Assembly: GCA_039720395.1 (NCBI GenBank)
Contig: CM077831.1
Coordinates: forward strand, 11,423,803-11,487,802
DNA: 64,000 nucleotides
Reading direction: 5' to 3'
Source: Liquidambar formosana
Taxonomy: Eukaryota > Streptophyta > Magnoliopsida > Saxifragales > Altingiaceae
Within the stretch, counting starts at the first letter, position 1. Each line of letters starts with the position of its first letter. This document shows positions 44,465 through 54,160 of the stretch, one piece after another. A model generated the notes under the pieces. It saw nothing but the letters and a program-made list of their open reading frames with translations. It had not been told where the DNA came from and did no database searches. A program made the position numbers and the translations under genes.

Positions 44465-45812
44465 TGTTAGCCTCAATGTTTCATTCCATGAATATATTGT
44501 GATTTTGATGATAATAAAAAATTGATGATTATGAGCTAATGTTTATCATTGAGTTGATCATTATAAGTTAGGACTTTCCACACTCAAATGAGTTATCGAA
44601 AAGCAAACAAGAAGAAAGCAAGAGATCAAAGGCAAATCAAATGGCTTCACTAAGTGAAAGATCAAGAGAAGCATAGAGCTTCAAAGAAGAGAAGACTCCA
44701 ACTCTCAAGAACCCCAACAAAAGAGGACTCGAAGTTATTGAAGACTTGGATATTTGGGTGAGAGTTAGGACTTCATGTAAATAGTTGATTGGTAAAACTC
44801 AAGTGACCTAGATGGACCTTAGGACCCTTGAACCAATTGATTTTATAATTTGCATAAGGCCTAAGTTAAAGTGGTTGGACTTAATTAATCAAATTTCTTG
44901 GAAAATCACTTTTTACTAGTCTTTGCCCAAATCAGTCGACTCATTTGTCAAATCAGTCGACTTAATTGAATAGAGAATGATGAAAATGTGTCATACTGAT
45001 TCTGCCTGAATTAGGTGATTGAGTCACCAATTTAGTCGACTGAATTGGTGTTTCAGTCGACTGAATTTGCGATTCTGACGCTATAACGGCTAGTTTCTAA
45101 GCCCTAAAAAGTGCTTCAACGACTCTATTTTTTATTGGGCTCATTCCCAATGGTCATAAACCATTTCAGCCTATATTTATAGTGTTCCAAACACTTTGGG
45201 AGTATGGATTAACAAAAAGAAAATGATTATACTCTTCATATCCATTATCAAGCCCTAGATCCACATATATTTATAGTGTTCCAAACACTTTGGGAGTATG
45301 GATTAACAAAAAGAAAATGATTATACTCTTCATATCCATTATCAAGCCCTAGATCCACATACTTGAGCTTTCATTGTTCATATCATATTAGGTTGAGCTT
45401 AATTTTCTATTCACCCTATCAAGAAGGATTTGTTATTGTATCTCATTCACATCTATCTTTGAGAGATAGAGGGTTAGGAATAACCCTTGTTAAGCAAAAG
45501 GGATTTGCTTATTGTAAAGATTTGATCTACACCCATAAGTAGATTGGGTTTGATCTTCACCAACAAGGAGATTGGTTAGTGGATTTGGAACCCTTAAGCG
45601 GAGTTCTTGAGGTGAGGATGTAGGCGGGAGAGCCAAACCTCATTATATCTTGTGTTTGATTTCTCTAACTCTCTCTTATTTATTTGCTTTCATTAATTGT
45701 GCTAATTGCATCATTATTTAATTTACTATATTTGCAAAAGCTTTTTAAAGTTCCATATATTTTACATCAACCTAATTCACCCCCCCTCTAGGGTTGATTA
45801 TCTAGGCCAACA
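44465..45812 (+). repeat. 5' LTR of the SIRE-like element
   Basis: 1,348 bp. It contains four or so copies of an AGTCGACT-centred word at 44934-45065 and a perfect 94-bp tandem duplication at 45173-45360. The 3' end holds the conserved CCCCCCTCTAGGGTTGATTA then TCTAGGCCAACA. Confidence 0.88.
45173..45360 (+). repeat. Perfect 94-bp tandem duplication in the SIRE-like 5' LTR
   Basis: Unit 1 (45173-45266) and unit 2 (45267-45360) are identical by reading, from ATATTTATAGTGTTCC to CTAGATCCACAT. The 3' LTR has one unit only, so the duplication happened after insertion of the element. Confidence 0.92.
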
Positions 45813-45814
45813 AT

Positions 45815-45826
45815 TTGTATCAGAAC
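45815..45826 (+). other. Degenerate tRNA-Met primer site
   Basis: TTGTATCAGAAC just after the LTR corresponds to TGGTATCAGAGC with two changes. Its position confirms the LTR boundary. Confidence 0.65.
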
Positions 45827-45855
45827 AGGGCTCTAATTTTTTTTTAGTTAAGATC

Positions 45856-46990
45856 ATGTCAAAATATTTTGGAACTCTTTTTACCGAAGGTCAATTGACC
45901 CTAAGGCCACATTTGTTTAATGGCTTTCTATATAATTTATGGAAAATAAAAATGAAAATTTTTATTCAGGCCTCCAACTATGAAGTGTGGAAGGTCATTG
46001 AAAATGGACCCTATACACCCACTAAGACCCAAGAAGAATGGGATGGCAATGACAAGGGACTCATTGAAATCAATGCTAAAGCTATGAATCTTTTATATTG
46101 TGCACTTGCCCCAAATGAATTTAGTAAAATCTCTTGATGCACTAGCGCCATAGAGATATGAGATGCTCTAGAGGTTACCTATAAAGAACACCTCAAGTTA
46201 AAGAAGCTAAGATCAACATGCTTGTATGTGAATATGAATTATTTATGATGAAAAAGCATGAAACTATTTCTAAAATGTTTACTCGATTTAATACTATTAT
46301 TAATCCTTTGAGTTCTCTTGGAAAAGCTTATACTAATGATGAATTGGAGAGAAAAATACTTAGGTGTCTTCCTAAAGATTAGGATTCTTTGACCACCTCT
46401 ATTCTTCAAGGAAAGAATCTCAACAATATGAGCTTAAGTGACTTAAATGGCAACCTTACAACATATGAGCTCACTATGAAAGCTCGTGAAGATGTTGAAG
46501 AAGATAGTGACTCATTGAAAGCATCAAGCGATAAAGATGTTGTAGCTCATTTTTGCTTCATGGCAGAAGAAGAGGAGGTAAACTCTAATCTTGATGAATC
46601 CTCTAATTACAAAGAGCTTCAAATTGCTTTTGATGAGTTACTTAAAGAATGCAAAAAACTTGCTCATAAAAATATTTTTTTAAAAAAGAAAATCTCTTCT
46701 CTCTCAAATGTTATTGAAAATTTGAATAAACTTAATGAGGAGTTGAAGAGAGAAAATGAGCAAGCTATTTTGAAAAATCAATCTTTGTTGTGCCTTAGAA
46801 AAGAAAATATTTCTTTAAAAGAAAAGATTGATAACTTAACCCCTACCTTGACTAAGTTTTCAAATGGCAAGAAAATTTTGATAAAACTTTGGGGAGTCAA
46901 AGATATGTTTTTGACAAAGGCGATTTGGAAAAATCCTACAAAAACTCATTTGTCAAAACAAAAAGAATTTGGAAGCCTAAAGGGGCTATA
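45856..46990 (+). pseudogene. SIRE-type copia gag, disrupted
   Basis: The first frame (45856-46137) reads FNGFLYNLWKIKMKIFIQAS and WKVIENGPYTPTKTQEEW, the copia gag entry (F-x-G-x-N-Y-x-x-W). After a TGA it continues through changes of frame with KKHETISKMFTRFNTIINPL, LGKAYTNDEL and KILRCLPKD, then a TAG, then 46389-46991 (LNGNLTTYE, CFMAEEEEVNSNLDESSNYK). A coiled-coil-like tail rich in Lys, Glu and Leu follows (KKISSLSNVIENLNKLNEEL). The CCHC zinc knuckle expected before the CFMA block is missing. At least two stops and one frameshift separate the parts. The last piece (about 46990-47050) reads GPKMVWIPKKVA in another frame, the usual gag-pol border. Confidence 0.82.
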
Positions 46991-47051
46991 ATTCTAAGTG
47001 CTAACCCTCGTGGACCCAAAATGGTTTGGATACCAAAGAAAGTTGCATAGT

Positions 47052-48006
47052 CTTGTTTTGTAGGTATGCAACCTAAAGCATGAGCTTAATGAAAAATTAT
47101 GGGAGGTAAATTCAATTCATACTCATGAACTTCCAAGGAATGATGCTTAAGCCTCAAGAGGTAGAAATCTTATGATAAGGTGATATTGGTACGAATTCCC
47201 TCTTTATTTATAAAAAGTTTTATTTTTTGAAGAGTGTAGCATAAACTTGCCAAGAGTGCCATAATTATAAAAATCAAATCAATGCATGATGATAAGTTTT
47301 TGTATATTTATTCATTGATCTTGATACATACTCTTTTAATGAGATAGATGCTTGAAATGACTAATACTGCATATCTCTTTCTATAAGTCTTATGTGATTC
47401 AATACTTAAAATATGAAAAATTCATGCTAACCCAAGGTTTCATTTTTCAGTTGATATTTGAACAATTGATATCTATTCTTTTCAAAATCTTGGCTTATAT
47501 ACACATTATAGACTTGAAAGCATGATCCACATGATGATTTTGAAGCTATTCATTGCTAGACTTCTTGATATTTTGAATATCATGTGTGCTATGAAAACTT
47601 GTGAGCTTAAATATACATTTTCTCTTGCTATCATGACTATTTATGAACATCATTCTTTTTTATGATGTCAAAGGGGGAGAAAATGAGTAATTGATGTTAT
47701 ATTCTCTTTGTACATGATGAGTATATGATTTAGGGGGAGAATATAACAAAGGGGGAGAATATGAGCTTAATGTAAAATGCATGATGATCTTACTATTGAT
47801 ATTTTTGGTATCATGCACACATTAAATGGTGTAGATGCATATTGATGAAAAGCATTGATATTATTACATACCCTATTATTAGTATCACTATGCATATTGT
47901 TAGGAGGAGCATGATAATTGTATTTATTTATTATCCTCCAACAATTTTAATGCTTATTGTATTATGATCAACATCAATAGTTTGTCATCATCAAAAAGAA
48001 GGAGAT
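47052..48006 (+). other. SIRE-like 3' untranslated region and purine tracts
   Basis: No pol sequence. GGGGGAGA-type tracts occur at 47671, 47713, 47731 and 47751, and the final tract AAAAAGAAGGAGAT at 47993-48006 abuts the 3' LTR. Confidence 0.7.
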
Positions 48007-50943
48007 TGTTAGCCTCAATGTTTCATTCCATGAATATATTGTGATTTTGATGATAACAAAACATTGATAATTATGAGCTAATGTTTATCATTAAGTTGAT
48101 CATTATAAGTTAGGACTTTCTACACTCAAATGAGTTATCATAAGAAGAAAGCCAAGAGAACAAGGAAAGCAAACAAGAAGAAAGCAAGGGATCAAGGGCA
48201 AATCAAATGGCTTCACCAAGTGAAAGATCAAGAGAAGTATAAAGCTTCAAAGAAGAGAAGACTCCAACTCTCAAGAGCCCCATCAAAAAAAGACTTAAAG
48301 TTATTGAAGACTTGGGTATTTAGGTGAGAGTTAGGACTTCATGTAAATGGTTGATTGGTAAAGCTCAAGTGACCTAGATGGACCTTAGGACCCTTGAACC
48401 AATTGATTTTATAATTTGCATAAGGCCTAAGTTAAACTGGTTGGACTTAATTAATCAAATTTCTTAGAAAATCACTTTTTACTAGTTTCTGCCCAAATCA
48501 ATCGACTCATTTGTCAAATCAGTCGACTCAATTGAATAGAGAATGATGAAAATGTGTTATACTGATTCTTCCTGAATTAAGCGACTGAGTTACCAATTCA
48601 GTCGACTGAATTGGTGTTTCAGTCGACTGAATTTGCAATTCTGACGCTATAACGGCTAGTTTCTAAGCCCCAAAAAGTGCTTCAACGGCTCTATTTTTGA
48701 ATGGGCTCATTCCCAACAGTTATGAACCATTTTAACCTATATTTATAGTGTTCCAAACTGTTAGGATTATGCCCTAGAGCCAATCATAGAGATGATTGTT
48801 TAGGGATTAGGAACAATCATTTGATTTCATTTATGTATGTCGCATTTATTATTGATTTAATAAAAGGGCTTATTCTATTATGTTTATATGCATCATTTAT
48901 ATTTACATAATATGTCCATGAAGTTAGAGTTGAGAATATGGAATTACAAAGAGTTGTAATTTTGAGACTGTAGATATATCTCTGTACTAAACTCCTAACG
49001 CATTCCTAGTTGAAGGTTCACTATGATGGACAATAATGAACCATAGGACTAGCACTTGTTAGGTTGACTCTATAGGAGGATAGCTGGTCTCAAGCTATTT
49101 GTGTGGAGACACTATAACCAACAAGTGGGTGCCTATTACGAGAATAGGTACACTGAATGTGACCAAAGATATGAAATAAACTGAATGGAGTTTTATCCTG
49201 CCTGTCAATCAGTTTCTCATTGTTATAGTGGTACAAGTAATCCTTAGACCTGAGACACCATAGTTGTCTTATGCATGTAGCTTTAGAAGTTTGATAACAC
49301 TAAGTGCAAATCCTATTCAGGGGTTTGCAAAGGTGTTCATTGGCCCTACTGCTATGTGTATGAAGGCATGTGAGTGATCAACAAGGGATCCATCACTCTC
49401 AGGAAAAAAAAGAGAGAGAATGTCTCATATAGCATTCATAATATAACTCATTAAATCCATGGCCATGGTAGGATGAATATGAAAAGAGTTTCATGAGTTC
49501 ATCAATGAGTTGATATCTATGAATGAGTATAAAGTAATTGAACTAGGGACTTGACAGACTTCCATGTCCTATTAGTTCAATTGGAGACATTGTGTTGAAG
49601 GAAGGATGCAATTGTAACCTATAAACTATAACAGAAGGGTTCTTTGTAAATGACTATTCACCTCATTAAGGACCACACCATGAGCCATATGCTAGGTGTT
49701 ACTCATGGTTAGTAGAAGCCCTAATTGATATAAGTGAGTTATAATTAATTAGGGAATTGGAAGGAGTTCCAATTAGACCCTAAATGGAAAGAGTTCCATT
49801 GTGCACATCTCGTGCTATTCCTACTACTTAATGATGTGAACCCAATGGGTCACACACTAATCATGCAAGAAGAGCTTTAAGGTCTATGAGAGAAAGGGCA
49901 TAAGTGAATAAAAGAAAAGTTCTTAAAGGCTTAGTTTGTATTTAATATAAACTAGAAGGGTTATTGTGTAATTAAGAGTAATTACATAAAACCCTAATAG
50001 GGTTTCCCCCTGGGGCCGGCCCCCTTAGTGTGGACTATATAAGTCACACTATGATGTGTGACATCATCATAAGTGAGGCTCCCTAAGGGCTGGCCAGAAT
50101 TTCTAGCTTCCCTCTCTCTCTCTCCTCTCTTCTCCTACACTAGCAACAACAAGGAAAATGAGGAAAGGACTTGAAGCTCTAGCTAAGTGTGGATACCGTT
50201 GGAGGCAGCACACTTGGGCTGCTCATTCACCGCAGTCCGGAGTCGAAGCTTGGAGCAAAACGGAGAAGACAAAAATTCTATAAGTGTTCTAACCCTCTTC
50301 GTAGTTAGGGTTTGATTTTGTGTTATGCATAGTTAGATTCATGGGCTGTGGAATCGTAGGAAAAATTTTTATATTCCGCACTTCAATTTTTCCCTCTTGT
50401 TCGATTCCCAACACAAACACTTTGGGAGTATGGATTAACAAAAGGAAAATGATTATACTCTTCATATCCATTATTAAACCCTAGATCCACATACTTGAGC
50501 TTTCATTGTTCATATCATATTAGGTTGAACTTAATTTTCTATTCTCCCTATCAAGAGGGATTTGTTATTGTATCTCATTCACATCTATCTTTGAGAGATT
50601 GAGGGTTGGGAATAACCCTTGTTAAGTAAAGGGGATTTGCTTATTGTAAAGATTTGATCTACACCCACAAGTAGATTGGGTTTGATATTCACCCGCAAAG
50701 AGATTGGTTAATGGATTTAGAACCCTCAAGCGGAGTTCTTGAGGCAAGGACGTAGGCGGGAGAACCGAACCGCGTTATATCTTGTGTTTGATTTCTCTAA
50801 CTCTTTCTTATTTATTTGCTTTCATTAATTGTGCTAATTGCATCATTATTTAATTTACTATATTTGCAAAAGTTTTTTAAAGTTGCATATATTTTACATC
50901 AACCTAATTCACCCCCCTCTAGGGTTGATTATCTGGGCCAACA
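48007..50943 (+). repeat. 3' LTR of the SIRE-like element, split by a solo LTR
   Basis: The parts 48007-48758 and 50414-50943 rejoin at CCAAAC/ACTTTGGG exactly as in the uninterrupted 5' LTR (45187-45205). The open frame at 48130-48327 is LTR sequence and not a gene. Confidence 0.9.
48759..50413 (+). mobile_element. Solo LTR, family A, copy 2 (TSD CAAAC)
   Basis: 1,655 bp from TGTTAGGATTATGCCC to GATTCCCAACA. Target duplications CAAAC lie at 48754-48758 and 50414-50418. The empty site survives in the 5' LTR of the host element. It is close in sequence to copy 1 at 3090-4748, so both are relatively recent. No internal region remains. Confidence 0.92.
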
Positions 50944-51000
50944 GTTATTCATTGTATTCCGCTACATAGTTTTCCATATCAATTCCTTGCAGTGGTAATT

Positions 51001-52385
51001 ATAAATATAATGATACTTCTTCTAGTTAAATAAAATTACTTATTAAAAGTTATAGTGTGAATACATTTATTTTAAATAAAAAAAACTTCATAGTTTCATG
51101 TCATAAATGTAAAGATCAGATGAACTGAAGCAATGACCTTAGATTAACAAGAAGCCTAAAAGAGTGTAGAATAATCAAGATGGTATAAGTAATAGAAAGC
51201 TATCATACATAGCTTAGAGGGATATGCTTCCCGTTTAGAACAGTTCCATAACTATGGATCACACTCTCAGGTATTACTCTACCTGCAAAAATTAGGCATC
51301 TAAGTCAAATACACTGGAGAATGAATTTTTATAAATAAGCGCATAAGGAACTGACAATAGACACAAAAGAGAATTTTATACTTGACATTCTCGAGATACT
51401 ACAAGTTATCATAGTAGTCATAAAAACTTGTGAGTGCTAAATCATATGCTAAATATACATGCTAGACTTTGGCCACAGATCTTGGTTCAAACCCAACATG
51501 GACACAAGAACTTAGGTACAGTAGACAAATAACACCAGTAACCAATTTAATTTAAGCAGTTTAAGACATTTTTCCCACACTAAACCAAACATATAATAGT
51601 TGATTTATGTATATGTAAATCAAAGAGAAAAGCAATAGAAGAAGAAGAAAAAAATATTAAGTATGTAGGAGAAAGAACGAGAGAGACTCAACCGTAAGGT
51701 TCTCTCCCTTGTAATCTTCCTATTTATATCATCTTCTAAATAAAATTACAAATATACGCTTAAGCATAAGAATAATAATAAAGAAACAAAACGTATGCTA
51801 TTCAACTCTCCCCTCGCCCCTTAGTTGGTGCAACTAGTCTTTTAAAAGGCATGGGCATAAGGTGTGTCGTTTTTCCTCCCATGGGGTGAGATGTAAACCC
51901 CCAGGCGCCAGGCGTAAGCCCCAAGAGTTTTTAATTTATATATTAATTTATATATATATAAAGGAGGCCTTATGCTTTTTACAACAACTAGTTGAAACCT
52001 TAAGCGATGCTCAGGAAACTAAATAATAACTTTATCTAAACTCCTTATATAAACAATAAAAATGCCATTATCAATTGTTGGTCTTGTTTAGTAGGATACT
52101 TGTTCTATTAGAACAATGAGACTAATTGTCCAATAGTTCCCCAACATAGTAAAGTTATGTTTAGTCTTGCCAACTTATAAGACTGTAGCAAAATAATTGT
52201 GAAACAAAATATTCACATTTTGTAAATATGTACACAAAATGCTTGCTAAAATATGTCATTTGCCAAATTAAAAACCCCAGTACAATAAGTCCCGCTATCT
52301 AAACTCAATAATGTAAAACTTATTCAATTTTGATTAGCCCATAGCACAGTAGTAAGATATTCTACCATACATGTACCTGAAAAGC

Positions 52386-52429
<44 letters not shown>

Positions 52430-53400
52430 AGAAAAAAACATGTCAAATACAAAGGTAACACATTACCAACAAATTTAAAAAATCACATTGATTACCAGTG
52501 GCATGTCTAACAGTAGTTTCCTTTTGTTTCCATATAAGCTAATTAATCTCATCAAAGCATTTGTCAAAGAGCATATACTTAATTTATATTCAAGCAACAT
52601 AAATAGAATACTCTAATGATCCCATACCTATCAATAAATAATAAGCTTTAAAGATTATGTTAAAAAACTACAACCAACTATATTGAAGTAACATAAAGAA
52701 TAAAGATTCAAAGTTTTAATTTTTTTCATTCCTTTTTCCTACATGTTCTCATTAACACAATAATTCTAATTAGAGTTTAACAATTTGAACACATGGATTA
52801 AATGGTGACAAACTTTTATACGCTATGTTCTTTTAAAGAAACTAAGTTATCTGTTTCATGACAAAATAAAGGAGATGAAGTTTTTTTTTACTTTTATGGA
52901 GTCAAAAATTTTCTCCCTCACTAACCTGTCGAAGCAACATACTTTTTACTTTCAAATTCAAAGTGGAAAGAGCCATATCTTTTCTTAACTAAATTGCAAA
53001 AAAAAAAAAAAAACACTTAGCAAGGAGCATGTGGATCATGGGATGAAAAAAATAAAATCATATTTCTCAAATTGAAAGTGCAATCGACAACAACATTAAA
53101 GTTAGATACTTCAAAAGAAAAACACATATAATGCATAAGAAATATTGACATATCAAAATTGTGTTGATGTGTTGACAAATGTTGCATATGTAACACTTTA
53201 AATGATGGAAACACATACTCAAATCATGACCAAAAAGGGGGAAAATAAAAGGCAAACAAAGTGGAAGTGTAAATATTACTCCAACCTTCATCCATTCACC
53301 AAGTACACATAACCAAAAGCATTCCCTGCATTTCTAGCACAAATTGCAAAGACCTAAAGACATAAATGATTATGAGAAAGAAATAACAGCAATTGAAAAG
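51001..53400. other. Unclassified AT-rich interval
   Basis: No gene or element end recognised. An A tract lies at 52397-52427 and another at 52998-53012. A GC-richer patch with CCAGGCGCCAGGCG is at about 51900. Short open frames near 53017-53291 are not supported. Confidence 0.5.
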
Positions 53401-53503
53401 GTGTACTCCTTAATCAGCCATAACAGTCCAATTCCTCATCAACCAAAGTAACAAAAAGGCACTTGAGTAGGGGACAAAGCATTAAATGCTTCCACCTATC
53501 CAA

Positions 53504-53556
53504 ACTCGCACTATAGCAAATAGTGCGAGTAAGGGCAGGGGGCTATTCTATAAATA
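53504..53556 (+). promoter_or_regulatory. Inverted repeat followed by a TATA box
   Basis: ACTCGCACTAT (53504-53514) and ATAGTGCGAGT (53520-53530) are perfect 11-bp reverse complements around a 5-nt loop. TATAAATA starts at 53549, 18 bp beyond the second arm. The order suggests a core promoter with an adjoining dyad. Confidence 0.5.
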
Positions 53557-53723
53557 TAGCCATCTCCTCTTGCATTAGGATCCGTCTTCCAGCACTAGAT
53601 CCCTCCCCCAAGCTCTGAAATTCTGCCCATTTCTCTCTAGCTCCACTTTCTTATGTTCTAAGCTTACAAAATCCCCATCTTCCCCCACTAAACCAGGAAA
53701 ACCTCTCCCATTCCATCTTCCAA

Positions 53724-53900
53724 ATGTCTCCTAACTTGAAAAAGCCCTCTCATCTCAAGCTCAATGAGGAATCTCTTTTGCATCTCAACAAAGACGAAAA
53801 AGGAGGAAGGATATTCGCCAAGTTTCTACTAATCACGGTAAAACTTAATGGTGATCCTTTCGCCCAAACGTTATTTCTCATTTTTCCTTCTCAAGAGTAA
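53724..53900 (+). CDS. Possible small protein, 58 residues, unrecognised
   Basis: The ATG at 53724 is the first after the TATA box at 53549, about 145 nt downstream of the expected start site. The frame starts MSPNLKKPSHLKLNEESLL and then has a Lys/Glu/Asp-rich part and a hydrophobic end (IFAKFLLITV), closing at TAA/53900. A GTAAAA that could act as a donor lies after codon 38, so the coding region could be longer and spliced. No family was recognised. It is flanked by transposon-rich DNA and could be a chance frame or part of an unknown element. Confidence 0.3.
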   Translation: MSPNLKKPSHLKLNEESLLHLNKDEKGGRIFAKFLLITVKLNGDPFAQTLFLIFPSQE

Positions 53901-54160
53901 GGTACTTGAAAAGTTTGCATCTTTCTATCCCTAACTCATCTCCTTTATCAAGTTTCTTGTTTTCTTAGCATATCATGCATATTAGCTTCGATCTAAAAGA
54001 ATAGATATAGATTTACTCACTTTTATGTAGTATATGTAGGTGAATACTATCGTCACCCCTCCCTTGTATTGATCTTAAGTTCTATTTAATAAAGATGCAT
54101 TTTTTTATCATGATTGGTGTATGGTTTTCACTATTTTGAATTAAGGACTATTTTTGTAGA

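Larger units (their letters stand above)
44465..50943 (+). mobile_element. Non-autonomous SIRE/Maximus-like copia element, TSD GTTAT
   Basis: The boundaries are target duplications GTTAT (44460-44464 and 50944-50948). The 5' LTR is 44465-45812; the 3' LTR is 48007-48758 plus 50414-50943. LTRs begin TGTTAGCCTCAATG and end GGCCAACA. An altered tRNA-Met primer site follows the 5' LTR. Gag spans 45856 to about 46990. The end region has repeated AAAGGGGGAGAATATGA-type tracts, and CATCATCAAAAAGAAGGAGA precedes the 3' LTR, a SIRE-lineage signature (by recall). Protease, integrase, RT and RNase H are all absent from the 1 kb between gag and 3' LTR. Gag itself has stops and frameshifts, so the element is defective as well as non-autonomous. 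Confidence 0.88.
44344..51000 (+). mobile_element. Diverged family-A-like 3' end, split by the SIRE-like element
   Basis: 44344-44464 plus 50944-about 51000 rejoin at GTTAT. Together they match 6970-7145 (ATCACCC, GGAATTGAATCAAAATTTTTGTTATTCA in pieces, ATTCCGC, ATCAATTCCTT). It directly follows the copy-3 end, so the old LTR either had a longer duplicated 3' part or two elements were adjacent. Confidence 0.65.

Noticed and set aside
48130..48327. Basic 65-residue frame (many Lys/Arg)
   Set aside because: It lies within the SIRE-like 3' LTR, and the matching part of the 5' LTR does not keep the frame.
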